Assembly: GCA_052148715.1 (NCBI GenBank)
Contig: JBKQHQ010000031.1
Coordinates: 1 to 64,000, forward strand
DNA: 64,000 bases
Reading direction: 5' to 3'
Source of the DNA: JBKQHQ01 sp052148715
GTDB lineage: Bacteria; Pseudomonadota; Alphaproteobacteria; Rhizobiales; Xanthobacteraceae
Shown here: in pieces, positions 43,831 to 52,503 of the stretch
Position numbering within the stretch: the stretch's first letter is position 1
Layout of the letters: the number at the start of each line of letters is the position of its first letter
Notes under the pieces: generated by a model
What the model saw: the letters and a program-made list of their open reading frames with translations, nothing else
What the model was told of the DNA's origin: nothing
Databases searched by the model: none
Position numbers and translations under genes: made by a program

Positions 43831-45933
43831 TCATCCCGCGCGCAGCAGGCGGATGGCTTCGTCGCGCTCGAACAGATACAGCAGGTGGCGCAGCGCCTCG
43901 CCGCGGCTGGTCTGCAGCGTCGGATCGCGCGCGAGGATGAGGGCGGCGTCGTCACGCGCCGCGGTCAGCAGCGCGCCGTGCGTCTCGATACGGGCGAGGC
44001 GGAAGCCGGGCATGCCGCTCTGCCGCGTGCCGAGCACGTCGCCTTCGCCGCGCAGTTTCAGATCTTCCTCGGCGATGCGAAAGCCGTCCTCGGTCTCGCG
44101 CATGATTGCGAGGCGCGCCTTGGCGGTCTCGCCGAGCGGTGCCTTGTAGAGAAGGAGGCAAGTCGAATGCTCGGCGCCGCGGCCGATCCGCCCGCGCAGC
44201 TGATGCAGCTGCGCGAGGCCGAACCGCTCGGCGTGCTCGATCACCATGACGGTCGCCTCCGGCACGTCGACGCCGACCTCGATCACGGTGGTCGCTATGA
44301 GGAGCCGCGTCTCGCCGGCGGCGAAGCGGGCCATCGCCTTGTCCTTGTCGGCTCCCTTCATGCGGCCGTGCACGAGATCGACCGTGTCGCCGAACCGCGC
44401 CTGCAGGTGTTGAAACCGCGCCTGCGCATCGGCGAGGTCGACATTCTCGGATTCCTCGACCAACGGGCAGACCCAGTAGGCGCGCTTGCCCTCATCGAGC
44501 GCGCGGCCGACCGCATCGACCACCTCGCTCAGCCGCCCGAGCGGCACCGTGCGGGTATCGATCGGCTTGCGCCCGGCCGGTTTTTCGCGCAACTCCGAAA
44601 TATCCATGTCGCCGAAATAGGTGAGCACCAGGGTGCGCGGGATGGGCGTCGCGGTGAGCACCAGCACGTCGACCGCCTCGCCCTTACGCGCCAGCGCCAG
44701 CCGCTGGTGCACGCCGAACCGGTGCTGCTCATCGACGACCGCCAAAGCGAGGTCCTTGAAGGTCACGTCCTCCTGAAACAGCGCATGCGTGCCGAGCAGA
44801 AAGTCGAGCTCGCCCGCCGCCAGTCGATCGAGAATATCGCCGCGCTCGCGCCCGCGCTCGCGGCCGGTGAGGATCGCAACGCGCACCCCGGCCGCCTCGG
44901 CGAGCGGTGCGATGGTTTTCAGATGCTGGCGGGCCAAGAGCTCGGTCGGCGCCATCAGGGCGGCCTGGCGGCCGGTCTCGATCACGGCGGCGGCGGCAAG
45001 CAGCGCCACGATGGTCTTGCCGGAGCCGACATCGCCTTGCAGCAGCCGCAGCATGCGCTGCGGTTTGTCCAAATCGGCGGCGATATCAGCGATGGCGCGC
45101 GCCTGCGACGGGGTCAACGAGTAGGGGAGGGCGCCGGTGATCTTTTTGCGCAGCCCTCCGTCGCCGGCGGTGCGGCGTCCGGCCGGACGCCGCGCATGGG
45201 CGCGCACCAGGCCGAGCGCGAGCTGGCCGGCAAGGAGTTCGTCGTAGGCGAGCCGCGACCACGCCGGGCTTTCGGGCAGCACATCGGGCGGCTCGTGCGG
45301 CTGGTGCACCTGCGCCAGCGCCTCGGCAAACGGCGGCCATTGATGCCGCTGCAGGAACGCCGCGTCCTGCCACTCCGGGAGCTTGGGCACGCGCGCGAGC
45401 GCCGCCTGCACCATCTTGCGGACCATGCCGATGCCGAGCCCCTCGGTCAGCGGGTAGACCGGCTCGACCAGCGGCAGCTTGGCAAAACCTTCCTCGTCGA
45501 CCACGCGGTCGGGATGCACCATCTGCCGCATGCCGTCATAGAGCGCGGTGGTGCCGGAGACGTAGCGCAGCGCGCCGACCGGATAGAGCTTTTTCAGATA
45601 GTCCGGCCGCGCCGAGAAATAGGTCAGCACGATGTCACCGGTATCGTCGCTCGCATAGATCTGGTAGGGCGCGCGCGAGCGCCCCGGCGGCGGCGGCCGA
45701 TGCTGGTCGACCGTCACCGCCACGGTGACGACCTCGCCCGGCACCACGTCGCGCAGCTTCGGCCGGCGGCGCCGGTCGATCGCCCCGCTCGGCAGATGGA
45801 ACACGAGATCGATCACCCGCGCCCCTTCCTCGCCGCGGCCAAGGAGCCGCGCGTAAAGTTTTTCCTGCTTCGGCCCGATGCCGGAGAGGCTGGTGACCGC
45901 GGCGAAGAGCGGGTTGAGAAGGTGGGGGCGCAT
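43831..45933 (-). CDS. recG: ATP-dependent DNA helicase RecG
   Basis: 700 residues, the usual RecG length. The N-terminal wedge/OB domain includes LTYFSARPDYLKKLYPVGAL, followed by LTPSQARAIADIAADLDKPQ and then the helicase motifs: LLQGDVGSGKTIVALLAAA (I), MAPTELLARQHLKTIAPLAE (Ia), ILTGRERG, VVDEQHRFGVHQR (II), VLTATPIPRTLVLTYFGDMD (III), IATTVIEVGVDVPEATVMVI (V) and QLHQLRGRIGRGAEHSTCLL (VI). It regresses stalled forks and processes branched DNA. It is transcribed leftwards, next to a STAND NTPase gene that ends 27 bases upstream of its start. Confidence 0.98.
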   Translation of the reverse strand: MRPHLLNPLFAAVTSLSGIGPKQEKLYARLLGRGEEGARVIDLVFHLPSGAIDRRRRPKLRDVVPGEVVTVAVTVDQHRPPPPGRSRAPYQIYASDDTGDIVLTYFSARPDYLKKLYPVGALRYVSGTTALYDGMRQMVHPDRVVDEEGFAKLPLVEPVYPLTEGLGIGMVRKMVQAALARVPKLPEWQDAAFLQRHQWPPFAEALAQVHQPHEPPDVLPESPAWSRLAYDELLAGQLALGLVRAHARRPAGRRTAGDGGLRKKITGALPYSLTPSQARAIADIAADLDKPQRMLRLLQGDVGSGKTIVALLAAAAVIETGRQAALMAPTELLARQHLKTIAPLAEAAGVRVAILTGRERGRERGDILDRLAAGELDFLLGTHALFQEDVTFKDLALAVVDEQHRFGVHQRLALARKGEAVDVLVLTATPIPRTLVLTYFGDMDISELREKPAGRKPIDTRTVPLGRLSEVVDAVGRALDEGKRAYWVCPLVEESENVDLADAQARFQHLQARFGDTVDLVHGRMKGADKDKAMARFAAGETRLLIATTVIEVGVDVPEATVMVIEHAERFGLAQLHQLRGRIGRGAEHSTCLLLYKAPLGETAKARLAIMRETEDGFRIAEEDLKLRGEGDVLGTRQSGMPGFRLARIETHGALLTAARDDAALILARDPTLQTSRGEALRHLLYLFERDEAIRLLRAG

Positions 45934-45960
45934 GGGACTCGGGAGGTTAGGCTTCCGCGG

Positions 45961-48753
45961 TCAGGGATACCAAGCCGCCGTGTCGCGAATGGCGCGCTTG
46001 ATCTCGCGCACCGTCTCTTCGCCGCCGATTTCAATGATGGTCGACAAAAATGCTTGGATCGCATCCAGGAACGACCGCCGCGTCAATCGATCCCCAATTT
46101 TCAAGACCTCGTGCAAGCCGCCCCTCCGTTGCTCGTCAGCCAAATGTCCCGCGAGCCCGCTGAGCGCGCTAGCTCTGTAATACTCGTTGCCGATCGCCTT
46201 TGCGGCGTCCAGCGCGTCGGCAATCTGCTCGCCGGTCAAATACTGCGCGAGCCCGCTGAGCGCGCTAGCTCGGGAATACTCGTCGCCGATCGCCTTTGCG
46301 GCGTCCAGCGCGTCGGCAATCTGCTCGCCGGTCAAATACTGCGCGAGCCCGCTGAGCGCGCTAGCTCTGTAATCCTCGTTGCCGATCGCCTTGGCGGCGT
46401 GCAGCGCGTCGGCAATCTGCTCGCCGGTCAAATACTGCGCGAGCCCGCTGAGCGCGCTAGCTCGGGAATACTCGTTGCCGATCGCCTTTGCGGCGTCCAG
46501 CGCCCCCTCAAGAAGCATCTCTCGTCTTGCCGGGTCGGGCTCGAACCGGCTCGCGAGTGCGCCGATTGTGGTTAGGGATTCCGACCGGCTTGCCATGAAG
46601 CCAGCCAAATGCAGTGCCTGTCGGACCGACAGCACCCGTTTCTCCACCGCGGCGAGGATCAGCTCCTGCGGCACGTTGTGGCCTAGGTTGCGTATCGAGC
46701 TTAAGGTAAGGACGCAGCGAAATTGAGCGGCGAGCTCGGCAAGAGGTGCCTTCGCTCGGATCATGGTCCACGCAGCTTGGACGTCGCCGGCAAAGCCTTG
46801 TTGGCTGCCCTCGTAGCGTTCCCAGGCCAGCCGCCACCCGCCTTCAACGAGAGCAAGAAAGTCAGGGCTGGGGGCCTCAGTGTCCTCCAAGTGGTGTCGA
46901 TAGAATTGAAGGAGGTAGACGGGCACTCGTGTGGTTCTTTCGGGAGGCCGATTGATATCGGCGAGTACGTCTTGTCCCCATTCAACGAAGGCGTGCTCAA
47001 CAAACGACCTTGCGTCGCGGAAGCGTTCGGCCTGGAAATGCTGACCGATCTTTGGGTGGCTGAGCACATAGCCCCGCTCGCGGCTGCCATCCCCAACAAC
47101 AAAGCGGCGCAACGGATGAAGCAGCTGGTTTGGATGCCAAGCCTGCGTCGTGCCGGGGAAACCCGATGCAAGCCTGACCAGATCGGCGCCCTCCAGAGGG
47201 CCATGGGCAAACGCCAGGATCGTCAAGATCGCATCGATGTCGCGCTCATTGACGGCTTCGCCGGCCTCGCGCCAAGCTTTCTGTTGGTTTTCGAGCCACC
47301 GATCGAAATAGGCGCCGAAGCCGGGCTTCAGCCGATCGAGATCCGCGCGCGTGATGCGCGCGACGTCCTCCCCCTTCCGCCACAGGTCCATGGCGTAGAA
47401 GCGGACGAGCAGCGGCTCGCCCTCCGTCAACTCTGCGAGCCGCGTCACCAGGGTGCGATCGGCCGCCACGACATCCATCGGTGCGCCCATCTCGATCAGC
47501 ACGTGACCGATCGCTGCCGTGTCCAGCGTGTCGAGATCAATCGCCTCGCATCTGACCTCGGCGTGCCAGTCGAGCCGGCGTAGCCAGCCGGACGAGTCGC
47601 TGTCCCCGAGTTGCCAACGGGCGGATACCAAGACGCGGACCGTCGGCGGCAGCCTGCGGGGAAAAATCGTGGGGTTGAATTCGCCGCGAAGCGCCTCGTC
47701 GAGACCGTCAATGATGACGAGGACACGCCGGTCCGAAGCGGCCAATTCACCGAGCAGATCCCGAACCTTGTCGGCATAAAAATCCGCTGCGTTGATTGCG
47801 GGCGTCTCCAAGGTCTGGCCCGCGACGGCCGCCAGGCGTTCGGCGAGGGCCTGATAAAAGACCTGCTGCGCGTTAGTGCCGAACCGGATGCTGATTGGCA
47901 CGAACACCAGGTTCCAACCGATGGAGCTGGCCGAGCCCGCCATCGCCGGCATGCCTTTGCGTTGCAGGCGCTCAGCCCAACGGATCAGCAAGGCGCTCTT
48001 GCCGCGTCCGGCCGGTCCGGTGAGGAGGCAACGTGAGGCCGCGCGAGCGTCTTCGAGCCAGCGGTCCAACTGTGCCATTTCGCGATCGCGGCCGCCAAAG
48101 GGCACCGGGCTGGTTTCCGATTTCAAATATTCGTCAAAAAACGCCTCGATGCGGCTCTGGAAGGCAGGTGTTGTGCCCAACTTGGCGAGCGCGGTCGCGG
48201 GTTGCGCGAGTTGGTGGACGATCTGGAGCAGATGTTTTCGAAGAAGGTCTCGGAACTCGTCCGGCCGGGCGTAGGTGTGGACACTTCCTTTCAGGGAACC
48301 ATCCGGATTGCGAAATCGCTCGAAAAATTGCTGAACAAGCCGATATTGCGCGCGCTTGGCATCGAATTCGGGATCGTCCAGCTCCGCGGCCGGCTTCTCG
48401 GTCCGCCGATAGAGCAGCACGAAAGGCTTCCCGTCCCTTCCCGCGGCGTGGATTGCGTCCTCGTACTCCCATTCTGTGCCTGAAAGATAAGGCTCGCCGT
48501 TGACCTTCGTGTACTCAGCAGGCAACGGCGTGCCCATCCGCGACCACAGGATGACGACGACGATGTCGCACTCCGATGGCTTGCACAGGCCTCGGTTCAC
48601 GGCCTCTTGCGGCGTGAGGTGTGCCGGCATCGCGACCGGTGCGTCGGGATCGTCCCAGCTGATCGGATCGAAAGTGAAGTTGCCTCGAACGAACACCTCG
48701 ACCGGCAGCGCATCCTTGATCAAAGCCCGCGCGAGATCGCGCTCTTGCGCCAC
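45961..48753 (-). CDS. STAND NTPase with N-terminal DUF4062-like domain and C-terminal repeats
   Basis: 930 residues from a GTG at 48753. The N-terminal domain (DVAQERD region, SECDIVVVILWSRMGTPLP, YEDAIHAAGRDGKPFVLLYR) has the DUF4062/TIR-like alpha/beta pattern. A NACHT/AAA-type NTPase follows, with Walker A LTGPAGRGKSALLIRWAERL and Walker B VLVIIDGLDEALRGE, then a helical region and four 32-residue repeats (core AAKAIGNEYSRASALSGLAQ) near the C-terminus. The expected first strand, RIFLSSPG, is encoded just upstream of the GTG in frame, where no ATG, GTG or TTG exists, so the real start is unclear (frame open to 48828). STAND proteins sense a ligand through repeats and signal through the N-terminal effector; several are antiviral. 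Here that role is inference. Confidence 0.8.
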   Translation of the reverse strand: MAQERDLARALIKDALPVEVFVRGNFTFDPISWDDPDAPVAMPAHLTPQEAVNRGLCKPSECDIVVVILWSRMGTPLPAEYTKVNGEPYLSGTEWEYEDAIHAAGRDGKPFVLLYRRTEKPAAELDDPEFDAKRAQYRLVQQFFERFRNPDGSLKGSVHTYARPDEFRDLLRKHLLQIVHQLAQPATALAKLGTTPAFQSRIEAFFDEYLKSETSPVPFGGRDREMAQLDRWLEDARAASRCLLTGPAGRGKSALLIRWAERLQRKGMPAMAGSASSIGWNLVFVPISIRFGTNAQQVFYQALAERLAAVAGQTLETPAINAADFYADKVRDLLGELAASDRRVLVIIDGLDEALRGEFNPTIFPRRLPPTVRVLVSARWQLGDSDSSGWLRRLDWHAEVRCEAIDLDTLDTAAIGHVLIEMGAPMDVVAADRTLVTRLAELTEGEPLLVRFYAMDLWRKGEDVARITRADLDRLKPGFGAYFDRWLENQQKAWREAGEAVNERDIDAILTILAFAHGPLEGADLVRLASGFPGTTQAWHPNQLLHPLRRFVVGDGSRERGYVLSHPKIGQHFQAERFRDARSFVEHAFVEWGQDVLADINRPPERTTRVPVYLLQFYRHHLEDTEAPSPDFLALVEGGWRLAWERYEGSQQGFAGDVQAAWTMIRAKAPLAELAAQFRCVLTLSSIRNLGHNVPQELILAAVEKRVLSVRQALHLAGFMASRSESLTTIGALASRFEPDPARREMLLEGALDAAKAIGNEYSRASALSGLAQYLTGEQIADALHAAKAIGNEDYRASALSGLAQYLTGEQIADALDAAKAIGDEYSRASALSGLAQYLTGEQIADALDAAKAIGNEYYRASALSGLAGHLADEQRRGGLHEVLKIGDRLTRRSFLDAIQAFLSTIIEIGGEETVREIKRAIRDTAAWYP
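46153..46504. repeat. Tandem 96-base coding repeats in the STAND NTPase gene
   Basis: Units begin at 46153, 46249, 46345 and 46441 (the last partial, 64 bases), each 96 bases and differing by only a few bases. They encode the 32-residue repeat ALDAAKAIGNEYSRASALSG, then LAQYLTGEQIAD. Near-identity at the DNA level means recent expansion or ongoing homogenisation, and it allows slippage-based copy-number change. Confidence 0.9.
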
Positions 48754-49042
48754 GTCTCCCGGCGAGGATAGGAAAATGCGCAGATGTCGCGGCTCGGGCA
48801 GAAGCTTGCTCCGGCGGAAAGGTTCAATTTAAGCGTGCCGCGCGCAAGCGTGCCCTGTCAAGCCTCCCCCGGAATTGGCCATGGCGCGCGGCCGGGGACT
48901 CGTCCACAGGGCAAATGGAAAATTCAAGATGGGAACTCGGATGTGTTTTACAACTCAAGCGGGCTTTGCCACACTATCACATTGCGGCCCGCCTCGCGGC
49001 ACAAGGCTATTATCGATGAGCGACCCGCCAAGTGTCCGATGA
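48754..49042. other. Region upstream of the STAND NTPase gene
   Basis: Bases 48754-48828 probably encode the true N-terminus of the STAND protein (see that entry). The rest, to 49042, shows no supportable gene and may hold promoters for the leftward NTPase gene. Confidence 0.4.
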
Positions 49043-49273
49043 TCATCCCCCCAAGCCGAATCTAACCTTGCGGGCGGGGATCACGGGGGACCGGCCGAAA
49101 CCGGCAAATTCCCAGCAGAGTCGATTCCATGGGTCGAGGCAAGGCTCGGCGATGTATTCGCACACCCTCCAGGTCTTGTTGTCGACCGCGCAGGTACTGA
49201 CCGAAGACTTGGTCGCGTGGCAGGCCGTGTATGGACGCAAGAGCTTGGATTTGCCGGGGTGAGGCTTCGCCAT
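49043..49273 (-). CDS. Possible small Cys-rich protein
   Basis: A 76-residue leftward frame from the ATG at 49273, with AGGATCAATC just upstream and G or C in most third codon positions. The sequence has five Cys and four Trp-rich turns (KTWRVCEYIAEPCLDPWNRL, CWEFAGFG). Its ATG shares bases with the divergent hydrolase start at 49272 (CATG), an unusual arrangement. I recognise no family, and an open frame exists on the other strand too, so it may be spurious. Confidence 0.35.
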   Translation of the reverse strand: MAKPHPGKSKLLRPYTACHATKSSVSTCAVDNKTWRVCEYIAEPCLDPWNRLCWEFAGFGRSPVIPARKVRFGLGG

Positions 49274-50063
49274 GATTGATCCTGCGATGACGAGAATCGC
49301 GGTCCGGGGCTGCGGCATCGGGCTGATGCGCGGCGGCAGCGGGCGTCCGCTGCTCATCCTGCACGGCGCCGGCGGCGCCGGAAGCTGGCTCCCCTATATG
49401 GCGGACCTTGCCGCCCGGCACGACGTGATCGTTCCCGAGCACCCCGGCTTTGGCGCCTCCGACACGCCGGACTGGCTCGACACCATCGCGGACCTCGCCA
49501 ATTTCTATCTTGACCTCCTCGATCAGCTCGACCTTAACGGCATCGATCTCGTCGGCTTGTCGCTCGGCGGTTGGATCGCCGCGGAGCTTGCGGTGCGCAA
49601 CGCCCGGCGACTTGCGTCGCTGACGCTGGTCGGCGCCGCGGGTATCCATGTCACGGGCGTCGAGCAGATCGATCCGTTTCTGCGCACGGACGAGCAGCGC
49701 ATCCGCGATTTTTTTCACGATCCGCGGCGCGCCGACGCGATGGTGGACCAGGCCCTGCGGCCGGAGCTCGCGGATATCGGCCTCAAGAACAGAGCCACTA
49801 CCGCCAAGCTCACCTGGCATCCGCGCGGCTACGATCCGCATCTGCACAAATGGCTGCATCGGATCGACGTGCCGACCCTGCTGCTGTGGGGCGCGAACGA
49901 CCGCCTATTCCCGAAGGACTATGCCTTCGCCTACCAGCGGCTGATCCCCGGATCGCAGGTGGTGATCATTCCGGATTGCGGTCATCTGCCCCAGGTCGAG
50001 CAGCGGCAGGCTTTCGTCGCCGCGCTCGAAGGTTTTCTCGACCGCGAGAGGGTTGGCGCATGA
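49272..50063 (+). CDS. Alpha/beta hydrolase (serine type)
   Basis: 263 residues. LLILHGAGGAGSW is the oxyanion region, VGLSLGGWIAAELAV the nucleophile elbow with Ser, LLWGANDRLFP holds the acid Asp, and IPDCGHLPQVEQRQAFV the catalytic His. It resembles the meta-cleavage-product hydrolase and lactonase-type group, with substrate unknown. Its stop overlaps the start of the next gene (ATGA), so it is co-expressed with a flavin-dependent monooxygenase. The pair suggests oxidation followed by hydrolysis of one substrate (inference). Confidence 0.88.
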   Translation: MIDPAMTRIAVRGCGIGLMRGGSGRPLLILHGAGGAGSWLPYMADLAARHDVIVPEHPGFGASDTPDWLDTIADLANFYLDLLDQLDLNGIDLVGLSLGGWIAAELAVRNARRLASLTLVGAAGIHVTGVEQIDPFLRTDEQRIRDFFHDPRRADAMVDQALRPELADIGLKNRATTAKLTWHPRGYDPHLHKWLHRIDVPTLLLWGANDRLFPKDYAFAYQRLIPGSQVVIIPDCGHLPQVEQRQAFVAALEGFLDRERVGA

Positions 50064-51223
50064 AATTCTTCAACTTCCATCTGATGCCGTATCGGCATGC
50101 CGATCTCGACGCCATCGAGCGCAACGGCTCCGCCTGGGTCACCTATTCTAACCGCGATTACGACCCCGCGAAGGGCGCGGAACTCTATCACGAGTATCTC
50201 GATCAGATGGAGTATGCCGACCGGCTCGGTTTCGACGGCGTCTGCCTGAACGAGCATCACCAGACCGCCTACGGCATGATGCCGATCCCCGGCGTGCTCG
50301 CGGGCGCGCTGGCGCGCAGCATCAAGCGCGCAAAACTCGCCGTCCTCGGCCGCGCCTTGCCGCTGCTCAACAACCCGCTGATGGTTGCCGAAGAATACGC
50401 GATGCTCGACAACCTGACCCGCGGCCGCTTCATCGCCGGCTTCGTGCGCGGCATCGGCGCCGAATACCACGCCATGGGCATCAATCCGGCCTATTCGCAG
50501 GAGCGCTTCGCCGAGGCGCACGATCTGATCGTGCGCGCCTGGACCGAGCCCGGGCCGTTTCAATATGTCGGCAAGCACTATCACTTCAATTACGTCAATC
50601 CCTGGCCGCGGCCTTATCAGACGCCGCACCCGCCGATCTGGATTCCCTCGCAAGGCTCCGGCAGCACGATCCGCTGGGCGGCGCAGATGCGCTACACCTA
50701 CTGTCAGACGCTCAGTCCGATCGCGCTGGTGGCGCGCTTCTTCCAGATGTACCGGGACGAAGCCGAGAAGGCCGGCTATCAGGCCTCACCCGACCAACTC
50801 GCCTGGTCGAACACCATCTACGTCGCCGAAACCGACGAACAGGCCATGCGCGAGGCGCGGCCGCATCTCGAGGCGCTGGTCAACCGTTTCCTAAAAATGC
50901 CGACCGAGATGCTGCTGCCGCCGGGCTACAGCAATATCGAGTCGATCAAGCGCATCCGCGCCGCCAAGGTCACGGGCAAGACCCAGTCGCTCGATGAGCT
51001 GGTCAAGAGCGGTGTCGTCATCATCGGCAGCCCGAGTACGGTGCGCGAGAAGCTCGCCGAGTATCAGGACCTCGCCGGGTTCAACACGTCGCTGACCAAG
51101 ACCCAGTTCGGAACGCTCCCCGACGACATGACGCGCGCCAACATGGCGGCAATCGCGCAGGAGATCCTGCCCCACTTCCGCGATCGCCAGCCGCAAGGTT
51201 CCCGCCAAGCCGCCGCCGAATGA
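50060..51223 (+). CDS. Luciferase-like (LLM class) flavin-dependent monooxygenase
   Basis: 387 residues from the ATG at 50060. Starting MKFFNFHLMPYRHADLDAIE, it shows the bacterial luciferase-like TIM barrel: YLDQMEYADRLGFDGVCLNE then HHQTAYGMMP, LAVLGRALPLLNNPLMVAEE, LDNLTRGRFIAGFVRGIGAE, and IIGSPSTVREKLAEYQDLAG. Such enzymes use reduced flavin and O2 to oxidise small organics. It overlaps the hydrolase gene by four bases and lies before a Bug-type binding protein gene, which would fit a small catabolic cluster. Confidence 0.92.
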   Translation: MKFFNFHLMPYRHADLDAIERNGSAWVTYSNRDYDPAKGAELYHEYLDQMEYADRLGFDGVCLNEHHQTAYGMMPIPGVLAGALARSIKRAKLAVLGRALPLLNNPLMVAEEYAMLDNLTRGRFIAGFVRGIGAEYHAMGINPAYSQERFAEAHDLIVRAWTEPGPFQYVGKHYHFNYVNPWPRPYQTPHPPIWIPSQGSGSTIRWAAQMRYTYCQTLSPIALVARFFQMYRDEAEKAGYQASPDQLAWSNTIYVAETDEQAMREARPHLEALVNRFLKMPTEMLLPPGYSNIESIKRIRAAKVTGKTQSLDELVKSGVVIIGSPSTVREKLAEYQDLAGFNTSLTKTQFGTLPDDMTRANMAAIAQEILPHFRDRQPQGSRQAAAE

Positions 51224-51237
51224 CGACGTCCGCGCAG

Positions 51238-51413
51238 CGTAGGGTGGGCAAAGGCGGCCGAGACGTCGCCACGTGGGCACGGTGTGCTTTCCGCCATGCC
51301 CACGCGTTGAGGCGACACCTCATATACTCTTTGACCAAACCCGAACGCGTGGGCACGGCGGACCCGGCGCGGTGCATCGATCTAAATTCGGGGCCGCCTT
51401 TGCCCACCTACCG
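51238..51413. repeat. MITE-like palindromic element, copy 2
   Basis: Shares the left 22-base end (51238-51259) and about the first 30 bases with the copy at 26928-27100, as well as the inner GCGTGGGCACGGCGGACCCG block and the right end, where one base of CCC is lost (GGCCGCCTTTGCCCACCTAC). The middle differs. It lies between the monooxygenase and the binding-protein gene, in the same orientation as copy 1. Confidence 0.8.
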
Positions 51414-51483
51414 CGTGATTCCCGGTCGATCGGCATCCGCTATAGTTTGTCCGGCCGCGCATCTTGCAAAGAGGGGGACCGCG

Positions 51484-52461
51484 ATGAAGCTTCCGCGCCG
51501 GGAATTTCTGCAACTGGCGGGGCTTGCCGCCGCGCTCTCGGCCGGTGCCCGGGCGGCGCTGGCGCAGGCCTATCCGACGCGGCCGGTGCGCTGGATCGTC
51601 CCCTTTCCGCCCGGCGGCACCACCGATGTCATTGCCCGGCTCATGGGCGAGTGGTTGGCGGGGCGGCTCGGCCAGCCGGTGATCGTCGAGAACAAACCCG
51701 GCGGGGGCACCAATATCGGCGTGCAGGCGGTGGTCAATGCGCCGGCCGACGGCTACACGCTGCTGTTCGCGGTGGCCACCAACGCCATCAACGCTTCACT
51801 TTATCAAACGCTGCCGTTCGACTTTCGCCGCGACATCGCCCCGGTGGCGGGATTGTGCGAGCTGCCGCTGGTGCTGGAGGTCAATCCGTCGGTCCCGGCC
51901 AGGACCGTCGCTGAGTTCATCGCTTATGCGAAAGCCAATCCGGGCAAGATCAACATCGCCTCGTTCGGCGTCGGGACGATCAGCCATCTGGCGATCGAAC
52001 TTTTCAAGGCGACGACCGGCGTCGACATCGTGCATGTGCCGTACCGCGGCGGGCCGCAAATAATCACCGACCTTCTGGCCGGTCAGGTGCAGGCCGGCGT
52101 CGACGCCCTACCGAACTCGCTCCCCCACATCCGCTCCGGCGCGGTGCGCGCCTTGGCGATCCTGCCCGCGGCGCGAACCGCGCCGTTGCCCGGCGTGCCG
52201 ACCGTCGGCGAAACGGTTCCGGGATTCGAGGTCAGCGCATGGTCGGGCGTCGGGGTGCCGACCGGCACGCCGGCCGATATCGTCGACCGGCTCAATGCCG
52301 AGATTAATGCGGGGCTCGCGAACCCAGGCATCAGGGCGCGGCTCGCCGACGTGGGCGCCACGCCGCTCCAATTCACGCCCGCCGAGTTCCGCGCGATGAT
52401 CGCGCGCGACGTCGAAAAGTGGGCCAAGGTGGTCAAGCTCGCCGGGGTCAAGCTGAACTGA
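51484..52461 (+). CDS. Bug-family (tripartite tricarboxylate transporter) substrate-binding protein
   Basis: 325 residues from the ATG at 51484, with GAGGGGG upstream. The twin-arginine-type signal MKLPRREFLQLAGLAAALSA is followed by AYPTRPVRWIVPFPPGGTTD, GQPVIVENKPGGGTNIGVQA, VPYRGGPQIITDLLAGQVQA and WSGVGVPTGTPADIVDRLNA. These are the two-domain Bug binding-protein landmarks. It captures a carboxylate or similar small ligand in the periplasm for a TctAB permease, which is not encoded nearby. Orphan Bug proteins are common; the ligand is unknown. Confidence 0.93.
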   Translation: MKLPRREFLQLAGLAAALSAGARAALAQAYPTRPVRWIVPFPPGGTTDVIARLMGEWLAGRLGQPVIVENKPGGGTNIGVQAVVNAPADGYTLLFAVATNAINASLYQTLPFDFRRDIAPVAGLCELPLVLEVNPSVPARTVAEFIAYAKANPGKINIASFGVGTISHLAIELFKATTGVDIVHVPYRGGPQIITDLLAGQVQAGVDALPNSLPHIRSGAVRALAILPAARTAPLPGVPTVGETVPGFEVSAWSGVGVPTGTPADIVDRLNAEINAGLANPGIRARLADVGATPLQFTPAEFRAMIARDVEKWAKVVKLAGVKLN

Positions 52462-52503
52462 TCCGGAAAATCAGCGCGCTCGCGCGAGCCAACAAGCGCC
52501 GCT

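Noticed and set aside
46153..46504. Regularly spaced repeats as a possible CRISPR array
   Set aside because: The 96-base units are continuous without unique spacers and encode in-frame protein repeats.
43810..46575. A 921-codon open frame on the plus strand
   Set aside because: It lies antisense to recG and the repeat end of the STAND gene, is rich in Arg, His and Gly, has no domain pattern, and its repeated C-terminus mirrors the coding repeats on the other strand.
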